This document shows, piece after piece, positions 13,801 through 23,290 of a DNA stretch of 64,000 bases; positions within the stretch are counted from its first letter, which is position 1; each line of letters begins with the position of its first letter. The stretch is from Hermatobates lingyangjiaoensis (Eukaryota; Arthropoda; Insecta; Hemiptera; Hermatobatidae): positions 529,007-593,006 of the forward strand of contig JAPFBL010000232.1 of the NCBI GenBank assembly GCA_026182355.1, read 5' to 3'. The notes below the pieces were generated by a model, which saw nothing but the letters and a program-made list of their open reading frames with translations, had not been told where the DNA came from and did not search any database. The translations under genes and the position numbers were made by a program.

Positions 13801-14439
13801 TATATTTAGAAAATAATCATACAATTTTGAAGTTGTTAACAGTAAGAAGCATGAACTATGCTTCCGTAGGAGATACGAGCATATCTCGGAGGCTTGTTTG
13901 CCCTATCCTCAGCTAGAGCTTGTTGCTCCCGAGATGCGGCGAAAGAGCTTTCACGTAAAAAGGCATCAGTCTGTTTTGATGTTATGATCTGCGATATGGC
14001 TGAAAAGTTGGGTGGTTATTCAGGAAGACAGAGAAACTTAACAAGAAGTAAGTTTCTGAAAATTATGGCTACATTTATAATAATAAATACTAGTACATAT
14101 TTTATTAATATATATATAAATCGGAAATTGGATATCAACCAATCGTACAAATATACATAGAATCCAAACAGTCCAATCCATAGTCCTTCGCAAAATTGTA
14201 TAAGCTCCGTTTTGTATATACACTTGATAAACGGAAAGGCGATCCAAACTGGACACAATAACAGTTCAAAATTTTGAACTGTTATATATACATATATACA
14301 TACATGGGTTACTTGCCGTTGCGTCTACAACGTGCTTGGTCTCACTTTCTCTTTTCTTCTGAAGACGGATTACCCGAAAATTTGAGTCTGTAAGTGTGTT
14401 TCCTTACTCTGTGTGTTACTCTTCTTGAATTTTGAACTC

Positions 14440-14478
<39 letters not shown>

Positions 14479-17400
14479 TTCACAGTAAACTATAGACCCA
14501 CAATAAAGATACGAACACACTTACTGTCTCTAATTTTCGGTTGAACCGTCATCAGGACAGTTGAGGTAGGGAGACCAAGAGCACTTGCGAAGCGACTGTT
14601 GGAGACCAACAGTGTTGTCACCAACCACCCACCTCCCACCATCGCTTCGCAAGTGCGCTTGGAGTCCCTATCTCAACTCTCCCGATGACGAATCAACCGA
14701 AAATTAGAGACAGTAAGTGTGCTCGTATCTTTATTCTGTGTCTATAGTTAACTGTGAAACGTTTGTTTTCCTTTTTGGATCGTTTTTCTATTGACAATAT
14801 ATATTAAATATCAAATGAAAAATGGAAACTTCAGGAAATTTTTTAAATTAAAATTGTGCCAATAGATTTCCACCAAATGGCGAAAACAGATTGGCTCCCT
14901 CTCATTTAACAGCAATAAATATGATCGTTATAGATTACATCGAATTTATTTTTTGAGATATGCTGTTCACGCAGTGACCAATTTGGGAAGCCTATTATAT
15001 TTTGATGGCCTAAAATGTATATTTTCGTTGAAAATTGATTATAAAACTTTCAATAACGACCTCGATATATAAAATACATATTTTATATATTTCACATACA
15101 GTAATATGTATTTTATACGTATTATGTACCACCTACGTATATAATAATTTATATTTTTATATAAACATATAAAATATATTTATAAAAAATGTATAAAGGT
15201 CATATTATAAAATGACTTCTGTATTTCTTAAAGCAATCAAATAAAAGTAATAAAATTTACTTTTAGGAATCTTAAAACAGAAACAGGAATGAAACAGAAC
15301 GAGGTCACGAAGAGTCAAATTATATTTTTACTGTAATCATTGAAAGCTAAATAATACCGTAAGCATGTTTAATGAAGTCCCTTCGAAGTGCAGTAGAAAT
15401 AAGATCTTCTGGGAAGTGTGAACAGAGACAGAGATAATAAACAAGAGCGACGAAGCACCGGGGATACCTTTTGATTTCCTCTTCTCTACTAGGCTTCCTC
15501 AATTCCTCTATTATTGAAGTAAATATACAGCCTTCTGTTTGTGGCTTATAGTTAGTTTGACTCAAAGGAAACAAAACCTTCTCCATATCCTAAAACAGTA
15601 AAATGATGTATTCAATTTTACAATATAGTTTTGTGTCACAATACTACACAGAGTTCCTGAAATTACAATATTCAATTTCAAGGTATAGTTCAACTTACAA
15701 GAATAATTTTATTCACATTGTTTATTCTGAAAAAAATGTATGTACATCAATTTGCCTGAAATTCAAAAGAATAATAATACCCTTGTTTAAACTGTAAAGA
15801 TATTCGACAGACTTCTAGCACCATTTGCTTCTGGAAAATAAAATTAAACACAATCAATAAATAATAGCAGATTCAAATGCCCCAGCGTCCCCCCCCCCCC
15901 CCCAGGGGGGTGCACCCTACTATTTGAAAAACACTGGATTAGAAAATGAGAGCTCCAAACACCGAAGCTTCTTAAAAAAACGTAAAACTGTCGGTTCATT
16001 TCTACATCAGGAATCCTAATTTTTTCTTCCGTAATTCTATTATGATTATAGATTACATTATTATTATATTTCATTATTTTCATTTTTTAACTTTCTTGCA
16101 TAAAAGTGTGTTACCACAACTGTTCTTGCATAAAGTTTTTGTGATACCACACAATGAATATTCTACATTGGAATTCCAAATTTTGCCTTAGTCAAGAGTA
16201 TTTAGAGTAGGGATCTTTAACGAGTACCTGATATTGTACAGACTGGGGACCGACAGTGGAAAGTCCGCTCGTTCGCGTGCTCAGATAAAGTTCCCAAGAA
16301 GAACAATTTGTTCAGATTTATTCCCTCCCACGTGAATAAATCAAGGGCCAGAGTGGGTATTGAACCCCCGGACCTACCAGCCCAGGGACGAGCACGTTGC
16401 CACTTGACTAACTTGATCACCTGTGCTACCCTAACTATATTTCGACTAGGGATACAGAATAAGTGCCGTAGTTTGGAGTTTTCTTGCTGCATGACAATGC
16501 CAGGCTCCATTCAACATGATGATGAAACCTTTTAGAGACATCCACTGTATAGCCCAGGCTTGACACCGTGTGAGTTCCATTTATTCAACTACCTAAATCA
16601 GTTTGTTGGAGGCAAGCGATTCCGTATATGACAAGTTGAAAGAAGCTGTTGAAAACAGGTTATCCACAAACGAATCACACTTCTATGTCTTCGGTATATA
16701 AAATGTTATGAAAAATATATAACAAAATTTAAACTAAGTAGAAACATACAGAAAGATATAAGGAATCATATAAAACAAGTTTTTTGAAAAATTTTGTGAT
16801 ATTTTAATATTAATAGGAGTGATCGGATGATAATTTCTGAATTACCCTAAAATACAATTAAATAAAGGTATACCTAAATACTAAAGTAAATAATCAATTT
16901 GAATATTAAACATTAAGAGAACAGCTCAAGTAACACAAAAACAAAAAAAAACCACTGTAATCAATAATTCACATTAGCTCTTCACCTGGAGGAGGCTAGA
17001 AGAGTTCAAAAAGTTAAAGAGAAGTCCTCGATAAGTAAAGTAAAAGCGATTTTAAAACTGATTTAAGTTTTTCAACAACGAGAACATTCATTTGCAAGAA
17101 ATAATGTATTTTTGGAAATGTTTACATTCTCTTCATCATCCAGTTTTTACCTCCTCCCTTTTTCGTAGCGCCTATCGGTCTAGCAAACATGCTGTTTGAT
17201 CGATATATCACTTATATAATCAACAAACACAAAAGTTTGCTTTAGCACGAATAAAGTTTGGTAAAGGTTCTCAACAAATTTGTAAAATAATGAAAGTCGC
17301 AGAGTACCACCAAGTAAGAAGGGGGAAAAAAAGGCAAGATCAGTTAAATATAGAAAAGAAGAAGAAAAATAAACATGAAATGTTGTTTTAAATGTAAAAA

Positions 17401-19750
17401 TTCAATAAATGAAAATATAAATTACAAAACATTGATGAACTGAGTTCCAGATATGATCTGGCAGTAAGGAGACATTTGCCTTCTTGGTCCCAAATCGTCT
17501 CCTGAAATCACTCCTCTTATCGAAGAAGCATGTATTTTTTAATTACTGTTTCTCATTTGTTTTTTTTCATTAATTAGATGATTAATTCTTTTTCATGTGT
17601 CTATTATTTTAATACTATTTTATTAGTTATTTTTTTTATATCTTTCTGTTGTAAGATAATATTTGTAATATGGTAAATTTTTTTAAAACTTCATTTTGTC
17701 TTCATATATCATCTTATTCCTTTTATTTTCGTTTTTTTACCTTTTTGTTTCCCCACTTGTTCGTAACAGTAATCGGTCTAACAGATATGTTTTTTGGTCT
17801 ATATGTCACTTATATCAATCAGTGTGTTTTTTTTCTAATTTTCCGTGTTTTGTGTAATTATAGGTCAGAAAATAAATATAAAACTTGAATGTATGATTCA
17901 TTCTTGACCATAACTGGCAGATAGTAAGAGACACATTTCAAATTTCACCACAAACTCAAAGACCAATCCAATGAAATTGTTCAATGGTTTATGAAACATA
18001 AATAAAAATATTGTTTACAAACCTTCATTCTAGCCGACTGGATAGAGTTGATTAGTTTCTGAGAGATAATGTCGAAAGATGGGGTGTGTAATATTTGGGA
18101 AGGACCTGTGAGAAGGCCCACGTGTATGGCAGACTGGAGGGAGAGACGGGGCAGTTGAGGGACAACGGCCTCCAGGAGTCGTGGCAGTTCGTTCCAAATT
18201 GGAATCAGCATGCTTAGACGGAAAGACTGAAACACAATGCTAGTACTACATTCATCTTCTTCAAGTAAATAACACATTTCCGCTTAATCCAAATATTTAG
18301 GGCGTGATAGTTGTACATTTTTACAATATTTCTTTTACTTTATACGAAATATAATTCGTTCAAAAAGAGCATGAAAATAAAATTGAAAACTAAATTTAGT
18401 TTAAAATATTCATCATCTATTTTGGATCAGTAAAAGATTAATACACTAGGGAACCAATGATGCTGAACTTCCGAGAGGTAAATTGCAAAGAGTTAAGTTA
18501 TTGAATTAATAATTGCAAATTATTACAAACTAGTAATAATAAATTAGAAAATGTTCAAACACATTAAAAGTCATTTCAATGATTATAGATGACACATAAC
18601 TGAATATGTTAATAAAAATTACCTAAACAAAGTATCCATAACCCATATGTGAGAATTTCTGAGTTCTACAGGAAAAATGCCACACTATGAAAATAGTTCA
18701 ACAAATCATTCACATACTTACTTTCATTAGAGAAGAAAGTGTAACTTCTGGAATTTTATCCATTTCCAATATTGTTTTGTTTATAATATATTTTAGTAAA
18801 TCTCCACTTCTTACAGGAGTTTGCGTTTTGAAAAATCCCAACATCGCCACTCCTATTTCTTCAATACTTAAACGTTGAACACATTTTTCCAAACAAAACT
18901 CTAAATTGTACATATTAATTCCTTTATGCTTTATTCTCATGGCATTTAAATAAAAGAAAACTTGAATTAATTGATGTGGAGTCAATCTGAAACAAATTTT
19001 AAAGTTATTTTCTTATTCAATAGTAATATTTTATTAAGAATCATGTAAAATACTATTTACTTACCTATTATGCTTCTTGCATAAATAAAATATAGAATAA
19101 AACGAAAAATCACTCAAACGGACTAATCTGTTTATAAACCATGCATCAATAAACAGCAAAAGTTTATTAATCTTCCATTCAACTTTTCTAGCACTGCATA
19201 CATCATCTAGGGCTTTCCATAACGGATAAAAATTTGGTTCCCTAGAAGTGTTTGACAATGGCCACAAACTTAAGTTCAACAGAACTGACTGAAGTTCTTC
19301 ATCACTCAATGTACGAATATTTTCTACCAATGCATTGCATAAACCAGAAAATTTGTCATCGGACAAAAACATAAATGATACGTTATTTGAATGAAGACTA
19401 GCCTCTCGAAATATCTGACATAATTCTCTGCTTGAGTATTTAGACCACTCATTCTTTTCTAATATATTCATTATTTCATCATTAATTGTATCTTTTGTTA
19501 AATCAGCCTGCAACTTAGGTATGTTAAAAACATTGTAATTATTGTTCTTTTCTAAAACTGAATGGCAAAACATATTTTCGGCTGGATGTGACATTAAAGC
19601 ACACGTAATACCTTCAGATTTAACTTTGGGATTTGAAACATACGATGCATAGACGCGAGGAAAACGAGTATGCATGAAGTTATTTTCAAGCAATAGACGA
19701 AATTGTTTAAAAATTAGAAATTTCATGTTTAAAGTTTGATTCACTGACAT
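1725..19750 (-). CDS. FAST kinase domain-containing (FASTKD/RAP) protein, multi-exon gene
   Basis: Coding exons on the minus strand, 5' to 3': 19750-19065, 18986-18722, 18226-18023, 15589-15358, 13589-13471, 9516-9372, 5257-5045, 1811-1725. All have GT-AG junctions with matching phases, except that exon 6 ends in phase 1 while exon 7 must start in phase 0, so a short linking exon (length 3n+2) is probably missed between 9371 and 5258. About 650 residues are visible, normal for FASTK proteins (about 550-850). The middle resembles the FAST_1/FAST_2 regions (for example VYGRELPCIDFMV). The end, RLTGFSTLKIDAITNLGYK...SILEWPE, fits a RAP domain. The N-terminus is rich in F, R and L without acidic residues, as in a mitochondrial presequence. 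FASTK proteins bind and process mitochondrial RNA; that role is from family knowledge. Which paralogue (FASTKD1-5) is not resolved. Confidence 0.85.
2435..2808. repeat. inverted repeat enclosing a GIY-YIG fragment
   Basis: AAAATTAAAAAATGAAAACA at the left pairs with its complement near 2790. Poly(A) at the left arm's end and poly(T) at the right surround the GIY-YIG piece. Confidence 0.75.
2525..2722 (-). mobile_element. PLE fragment: GIY-YIG domain C-terminal end
   Basis: On the minus strand the frame reads VGKRSDLPVATHASSHGLSF, then VTLRSSEEALTSLL and GLNLNR-stop. It is the same C-terminal segment as in the PLE copies at 41.1 and 61.9 kb. It is cut off just after the GIY-YIG core and flanked by inverted repeats (2435-2518 and 2734-2808). 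It lies in the last FASTKD intron, in sense with the gene. Confidence 0.75.
4261..4296 (+). ncRNA. hammerhead ribozyme, GCUCU/AGAGC family
   Basis: GCTCT-CTGACGA, short stem II, GAAA, palindromic stem III AGGCCT, U, AGAGC. Stem I is a perfect 5-bp pair. Confidence 0.78.
4360..4402 (+). ncRNA. hammerhead ribozyme, GACU/AGUC family
   Basis: Same core and pairs as at 997-1039, here without a mirror copy. It lies antisense inside the last FASTKD intron. Confidence 0.8.
4483..4603. repeat. short palindrome with a hammerhead-like core
   Basis: TATTGACACAAAGAACACTC at the left is mirrored at 4584-4603. A minus-strand core (4527-4553) lies in the left arm. Confidence 0.75.
5045..5257 (-). CDS. FASTKD gene, RAP-domain exon
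   Basis: This 71-codon exon runs from VDKKGRSMELPPEI to NLGYKPHL, phase 0 at both ends, with a CTATCAG acceptor and a GTTAGT donor. The block RLTGFSTLKIDAITNLGYK is the RAP-domain signature (Arg-x-x-Gly-x-Thr/Ser-x-x-Lys...Leu-Gly-Tyr). The RAP domain is proposed to be an RNA-acting, restriction-endonuclease-like fold. Confidence 0.82.
5290..5345 (+). repeat. possible end fragment of the unclassified element
   Basis: GAGTGGTCTACAGTCAACTTTACAGTAAGTA is close to the left end at 26171 and 24658. It lies just upstream (in gene sense) of the FASTKD RAP exon. Confidence 0.35.
5583..5613 (-). ncRNA. hammerhead ribozyme, CGCG family
   Basis: CTGATGA, stem II GAACAC/GTGTTC with a 3-base loop, GAAA, palindromic ACGCGT. 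Stem I is weak in this family. It is in sense with the FASTKD pre-mRNA. Confidence 0.75.
6473..6508 (+). ncRNA. hammerhead ribozyme, CGCG family
   Basis: The mirror partner of 5583-5613, with identical core and stem II. Confidence 0.75.
8052..8085 (-). ncRNA. hammerhead ribozyme, UCUC/GAGA family
   Basis: TCTC-CTGAAGA, stem II GGTT/AACC, GAAA, palindromic AATT, A, GAGA. It is in sense in a FASTKD intron. Confidence 0.78.
8176..8209 (+). ncRNA. hammerhead ribozyme, UCUC/GAGA family
   Basis: The mirror partner of 8052-8085, with all elements intact. Confidence 0.78.
8547..9232 (+). mobile_element. hAT-family DNA transposon remnant with perfect 8-bp target duplication
   Basis: The ends are CAGTGGTTCCCAACCTGTGG and the inverse, GGTTGGGAACCGCTG. 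Both sides are flanked by TTATACGG (8539-8546 and 9233-9240), the 8-bp duplication typical of hAT. The interior keeps a piece of the transposase dimerisation domain (LCETAFSQLL, then KLDVEHDLRCAIS pattern, spread over frames). At 686 bases it is an internally deleted, non-autonomous copy. It lies in a FASTKD intron. Confidence 0.9.
9372..9516 (-). CDS. FASTKD gene, coding exon 6
   Basis: The acceptor is TATTTTCCAG. Only the frame starting AGG is open; it encodes RYSTFVPNTRKKLS, then LLQEMYGEDKVKYVYIVPGHPRAG, and ends at GTTAGT in phase 1. Reading through the donor would meet a stop at once. Content fits the region just before the RAP domain. Its phase does not match the next recognised exon. 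Confidence 0.75.
10041..10070 (-). ncRNA. hammerhead ribozyme, CGCG family variant
   Basis: CTGAAGA, stem II GAACAC/GTGTTC with loop TAC, GAAA, ACGCGT. Compared with 5583-5613 the loop and position N7 differ, while stem II is kept. Confidence 0.75.
10963..10995 (+). ncRNA. hammerhead ribozyme, CGCG family variant
   Basis: The mirror partner of 10041-10070 in the 1.08-kb palindrome. Confidence 0.75.
11366..13080 (+). mobile_element. degenerate jockey-like LINE reverse transcriptase
   Basis: The plus-strand frames give MIPKPNKLVHLSTSY, LLPILGKMLHRLFLKRI, EQGQYRSGAFFDVSQTFNRVWHP, IKAGMPQKSVLVP, FADGTAILL and WNPHTRLK. These are successive reverse-transcriptase blocks of a non-LTR element. The catalytic box, normally Y/F-A-D-D, reads FADG, and stops and frameshifts are frequent, so it is dead. 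Pieces of its 3' end recur at 11700-11830 and 14120-14212. Confidence 0.8.
13471..13589 (-). CDS. FASTKD gene, coding exon 5 (FAST_2 region)
   Basis: After a TTGTTTCAG acceptor it encodes GDNKFVYGRELPCIDFMV and ends SYLWK. The segment matches the conserved FASTK pattern of a Lys/Arg-Glu-Leu followed by a stretch ending ID. Two donors overlap: GTTAGT gives phase 0 and joins exon 6 in an open frame, while GTGAGT ten bases further would put exon 6 in a frame with stops. The first is therefore used. Confidence 0.78.
14120..14212 (+). mobile_element. short 3' fragment of the same LINE
   Basis: This stretch repeats the text of 12815-12890 (CGTACAAATAT, then AATCCATAGTCCTTCGCAAAA). It is a second truncated copy inside a FASTKD intron. 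Confidence 0.55.
14355..14387 (+). ncRNA. hammerhead-like core, UCUC/GAGA relative
   Basis: CTGAAGA, GG/CC stem II, GAAA, AATT, U, GAG. Stem I is partial. A more decayed relative is at 34327-34362. Confidence 0.55.
14474..14765. repeat. imperfect palindrome with paired hammerheads
   Basis: ACGTTTCACAGT at the left is mirrored at the right end. The arms have diverged in the centre. (TA)n precedes it. Confidence 0.75.
14527..14559 (-). ncRNA. hammerhead-like core, UCUC/GAGA relative
   Basis: CTGATGA, GGTT/AACC stem II, GAAA, AATT, A, GAGA, with partial stem I. Its mirror partner at 14677-14710 has CCGATGA, a change in the core. Confidence 0.6.
15358..15589 (-). CDS. FASTKD gene, coding exon 4
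   Basis: The exon begins with GAT ATG GAG AAG after a TGTTTTAG acceptor and ends HAYG with a GTATTA donor in phase 1. It encodes KVLFPLSQTNY, then RYPRCFVALVYYLCLCSHFPEDLIS, in the FAST_1 to FAST_2 part of the protein. The donor is weaker than the others but the next exon joins in frame. Confidence 0.78.
16139..16440 (-). mobile_element. tRNA-derived SINE, minus strand
   Basis: The reverse complement has GGGTAGCACAGGTG as box A and GGGGGTTCAATACCC as box B, then the body ending in the same tail as the SINE at 24.3 kb. It lies in a FASTKD intron. Confidence 0.8.
16500..16690 (+). mobile_element. mariner transposase remnant
   Basis: A plus-strand frame reads HPLYSPGLTPCEFHLFNYL, FVGGKRF. This corresponds to the mariner block containing the last catalytic Asp (HPPYSPDLAPSDFHLF), here with that Asp changed to Gly. 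Only the C-terminal portion is left. Confidence 0.7.
18023..18226 (-). CDS. FASTKD gene, coding exon 3
   Basis: This 204-base exon is in phase 0 at both ends, with a TGTTTCAG acceptor and a GTTTGT donor. It encodes SFRLSMLIPIWNELPRLLE and continues to SIQSARMK. The alternation of leucine-rich helices is like the helical repeats of FASTK proteins. Confidence 0.8.
18722..18986 (-). CDS. FASTKD gene, coding exon 2
   Basis: The exon starts after a TTTGTTTCAG acceptor and completes the Arg codon left by exon 1. It ends at SSLMK with a GTAAGT donor in phase 0. It encodes LTPHQLIQVFFYLNAMR and a run of helical residues, consistent with the repeat-like helices before the FAST_1 domain. Confidence 0.8.
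19065..19750 (-). CDS. FASTKD gene, first coding exon
   Basis: This exon encodes about 228 residues and ends with CKKHN plus two bases of an Arg codon at a GTAAGT donor (19064-19059). The start is uncertain: an in-frame ATG at 19807 (MIHIHF), one at 19750 (MSVNQ) and one at 19726 (MKFLIFKQFRLLL). The 19750 start is chosen because a possible splice acceptor lies just upstream in the same strand and the following stretch (KQFRLLLENNFMHTRFPRVYASY) looks like a mitochondrial targeting sequence. The body is the helical, poorly conserved N-terminal region typical of FASTK proteins. Confidence 0.75.
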
Positions 19751-20423
19751 CTCAATAACTTGCAGCAAATTTACAAAAATTACCAATAAAAAATGTATAT
19801 GTATCAATCAATTAAGTAAGTTTGTTTTATTGTAAACATATAAACATTATTGAACAATATTAACAATCATAATTTGAACAGTACATAATAGACCGAGTGA
19901 CAGGTTCAAATCTGTTATCCTGATAGAAGGTATCAAAGAAAGCCGTTGGAGAGGTAACCTTCATTTACTATTTTAAGTTATTTTCATATCTTAAATCTAT
20001 TACAAATAATTCTTAGTATTGTTACATTCACGTGCTGTTATTGAGACTTCAAAGTATGTATTTTAAGGATACTTTACGACAGGTGATGTTTTTTAGAAGT
20101 TTAATTTGTGTTCATTTTAAAATAGAAATGATGATTCTTTTGTTACTGTTGATCATAAATATGAAATTTTTAGAAATAAAATTGAATAGATTGTATATTA
20201 TTTTTTGGCTGTAACAAATTGTTGATAATGCGCTTTTCATTTAAGAAGTGAAGTATTGTTGAAAATATATCTCCGTTCTTTTTATATATGAAAAATCTGT
20301 TGAAAGGTTATTGTATGAATAAAATTTAGCTTTGTTTTATATTTAATGTTTATTGTAGGAGTATATGTTAATTCAATATTATAGTTAAGAATTAAGCATC
20401 TTATCTCGTAAGTTTTTTTCCTC

Positions 20424-20500
20424 TAGTGAGGAAAAATCAGTTCACTAATTTTGGGGCATTTGGTTCTTGTTATTCTGGTGTCCTGGACAAAATCCGAGAG
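20424..20500 (+). other. possible 5' leader exon of hydrolase 1
   Basis: A pyrimidine-rich tract ends TTTTTTTCCTCTAG and 77 bases later a GTAAGG donor follows GAG. The reading frame that would join the next exon in phase 0 is open but has no ATG. The piece may be 5' UTR or a middle exon. Confidence 0.3.
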
Positions 20501-20724
20501 GTAAGGTATTTCATCCTTCTTTAATATGACTGCATATGTGGTTATATCATTAATAATATTAAGTTATAAATGAAATACTTTTCTATTTTCACATTTTACA
20601 TGAATAAAAAAATGTATAATGTTACTGATTTGCTTTCACTTAGTCAACTTTATATTTTTTTCATTGTGAGACATGAATATGTATAATTTTTATGCCTTTT
20701 TGATATTAACTTTCCCTTTTGTAG

Positions 20725-20881
20725 ATTTGTTCCGCCGTAAACAGTTGTACAAATAATTTTGGACTTAAACTTGGGTCATCAAAGATTTCAGTTAGACGGC
20801 TAAGCCTGACTAGTTGGAAACAAATAAATCCAAAAAATTCTGAAGAAGTTAAAATACCTGTGCCATGGGGTCATGTTGCTG
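20725..20881 (+). CDS. hydrolase 1, leader exon (SERHL-type)
   Basis: The acceptor is TTCCCTTTTGTAG and the donor GTAAGTG; the exon is phase 0 at its start and phase 1 at its end. It encodes ICSAVNSCTNNFG, a basic stretch (KISVRRLS), then SEEVKIPVPWGHVAG. The last block equals the start of vertebrate SERHL proteins (VPWGHIA) and the leader of hydrolase 2. The exon has no in-frame ATG, so translation must start in an upstream exon not identified with certainty. Confidence 0.8.
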
Positions 20882-21209
20882 GTAAGTGAAATGCTTTGTT
20901 GTTTTATTTACAAAACAATGCAATTGTTTACCAAATGGAAAGAGAATTAAGAATTTAGTGATAGTTTATTTCAGTTCTTTTTTTTTATTTTATTTTTAAA
21001 ACTTACTTTCCTTCTCCCTCTATATTTATCCACCCTCTGTTTGTTTATCTCTCTCAGTTTGTTCTGGAAGAAGGTACGTTCCGAACTGGTTTCGATGAAG
21101 GTAAGATAGGAAGCCTAGTAGGTAAAAAGGTCCATATTTAATGAAACAATGCTTCAAATCTTTTTAGCTTTCTTTTTTAAAATATTGTGATTAAACTTTC
21201 TCTTTATAG

Positions 21210-22060
21210 GAAAATGGTGGGGCAAACGAAGTGTGCAACCAATTATTGGAGTGCATGGCTGGTTGGACAATGCCGGTTCATGGCACCGTTTAGCAGAACA
21301 GCTTGACGACGAATACTCTTTTCTCGCTCTCGATTTACCTGGTTCTGGCAAGTCATCTCATCTACCTCCTCTTCATAATTATCACTTTTCATCATCAGCA
21401 ATGGTCATCAGACGTGTTCAACTTCATTTCGGTTTAAAAGATATTATTATTTTTGGTCATTCAGGCGGTAGTGCTTCTACATTTCTCTTTAGTGCTATCT
21501 ATCCGGAAGTGGTTAAAGCCTATTTAGGAGTAGATTATGTTTTTTATATGTATAGAAGAAATAAAAAGCGTGCTGAAGATACTGCTATATTGATTGATAA
21601 ACTTTTAGAAGTAGGTTCGTTTGATCCTAAAAAGAGTCGGTCGTACGATTGGGATACAGCTCGTGAAGCTTGGATTGCTGGTTCGATTCTTGGAGCAGGC
21701 GCTCCTGAGTTAGTTGAACAATTAATGGAAAGAGGCGTTATTGCCTTACCCGATGGTTCATATTCTTTCTCTAGAGACATTCGCCTCAAACTTCTCAAAG
21801 CAACAGCCATTGATTGCTTTAGCATTGAAGAAACAGAAGCTTTAGCAAAAAACATTTCTTGCCATGTTTGCTATGTCAAATCTATTTCAAGCCCTTTTTT
21901 TGAATTTGGAATAAGAAATCATCCGTCAATTGTAGAGACTATTAAACACCATAGCAAGTCATTCGAGTTAGTGGAAGTTGACGGTCATCATCATGTTCAT
22001 ATGGAAAACCCTGTCGGAGTGGCTGAGGTTGCGCACAACTTCTTGAAAAATATTAAATAG
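21210..22060 (+). CDS. hydrolase 1, catalytic exon (serine hydrolase-like, alpha/beta-hydrolase)
   Basis: Joined to 20725-20881, this gives at least 335 residues. The exon starts after TTTATAG with GA AAA TGG TGG, completing GKWWG. It shows HGWLDNAGSW (oxyanion-hole loop), DLPGSGKSSH, the nucleophile elbow GHSGGS, and DGHHHVHMENP with the catalytic histidine near the C-terminus. These are the hallmarks of SERHL/kraken-like alpha/beta-hydrolases. Substrates of this family are poorly known; some are peroxisomal or mitochondrial. The whole catalytic domain lies in one exon, as in the three paralogues downstream. It is arranged head-to-head with the FASTKD gene, with less than 1 kb between them. 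Confidence 0.88.
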
Positions 22061-22937
22061 TTTATTAGTGACCCTAAGTATTCTTTAAGGAATGATATAG
22101 TCAATGTTGTAATGACAGGGTTCTTGAGACTGTCAAAATTATTTTAATATTTCGATAAACTCTTTACGCAGATAAAACAGATTATTAACTTCTTAATAAT
22201 AAGAAAATAATGTAGATTGGTATAAGAGCAATACTTTTACGTTGCATACATTAAGTTTTGAAAACCATGCTACCGGTTCAATTGTTTAATGCTGTTATAT
22301 TGATCAACAATAGTATTTTCGTTATTTATTATCTTGTGTTTGTATACTTTTCATATTGAAGTGTAAGATTTATTATTTCTAAATTCTCTGGTTTTATTTT
22401 TCAAAATATTAAATTATAATAATTCTTTAGCACTAGAAGGACCAGTCTGCCAATTGACGACTATTTTACATTTTAGCTCAAAATATGCAACTTCTCAGTG
22501 GATACTCATACAATTTGACGTTACCGAACTCCGCAACGAAATAAGAGCACTTGAATTACTAATTGATTAAGTTCTACCTAGAAGGACCGACCGTCCATTG
22601 ACAGACGTCTGAGTGTGTACCTTTAATAACATTAAATTCTGCATGTTACCAGAGTTGAAAGACTTAATATGTTATCAATTATGTACTCGTATTATAAAAA
22701 AAAAGTATTAAAGTCAAAAGCTGTGCTAACATTACATTCAGTAAAACAAATATTACAAACAGTGCCGTCCCTTTAAAGTGCGGGCCAGGGCACCTCCACC
22801 AGTGTGGGGCTCCCCCACCTACAAATTATATATATATGTATATATTACGGTACTGTTTTCTTGACCTCAAATTACTAACGAACAATTTTTCCTCTTCTTG
22901 GAATTTGGTCAGGGTTAATATACGGAATCAACTTTTT

Positions 22938-22975
22938 GCAAACGTTTCGTCTTTATTTTAAGAGATCCTCAGGGC
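22938..22975 (-). ncRNA. hammerhead ribozyme, GCC/GGC family
   Basis: GCC-CTGAGGA, A/T-rich stem II, GAAA, palindromic ACGT, then TTTGC. One stem I pair is lost. Confidence 0.65.
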
Positions 22976-23158
22976 TGTAAACTAACAAAAAAACAAAAAA
23001 CAATGGACATTTGTCATTTCTACTTTAAAATCATCATAACAATTTCAAAAAACAGAATGCAAGGTAACAGAAGCTAGCCTTGAGTAAGTTTTTTGAATTT
23101 GTTATGATGATTTTAAAGTAGAAATGACAAATGTCTATTTTTTTTTTGTTAGTTTATA

Positions 23159-23195
23159 GCCCTGAGGATCTCTTAAAATAAAGACGAAACGTTGG
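23159..23195 (+). ncRNA. hammerhead ribozyme, GCC/GGC family
   Basis: GCC-CTGAGGA, A/T-rich stem II, GAAA, ACGT, U, GGC. It is the intact partner of 22938-22975. Confidence 0.75.
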
Positions 23196-23255
23196 CAAAA
23201 AGGTGATTCCGTATATTAACCCTGACCAAATTCCAAGAAGAAGAAAAAGTGTTTG

Positions 23256-23290
<35 letters not shown>

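Larger units (their letters stand above)
22888..23249. repeat. palindrome with paired hammerheads, 3' of hydrolase 1
   Basis: TCTTCTTGGAATTTGGTCAG at the left is mirrored near 23230. The centre holds about 60 bases of unpaired sequence. (TA)n follows. Confidence 0.82.

Noticed and set aside
15885..15940. Poly(C) next to GGGGTGCACCC as a transposon end
   Set aside because: It looks like one hAT-type end (reverse CAGTGTTTTTCAAATAGTAGG) but no partner end or duplication was found.
22430..22640. Possible DNA-transposon ends (CTAGAAGGACC repeated twice)
   Set aside because: The motif recurs about 150 bases apart in the same orientation, without inverted ends or a target duplication.
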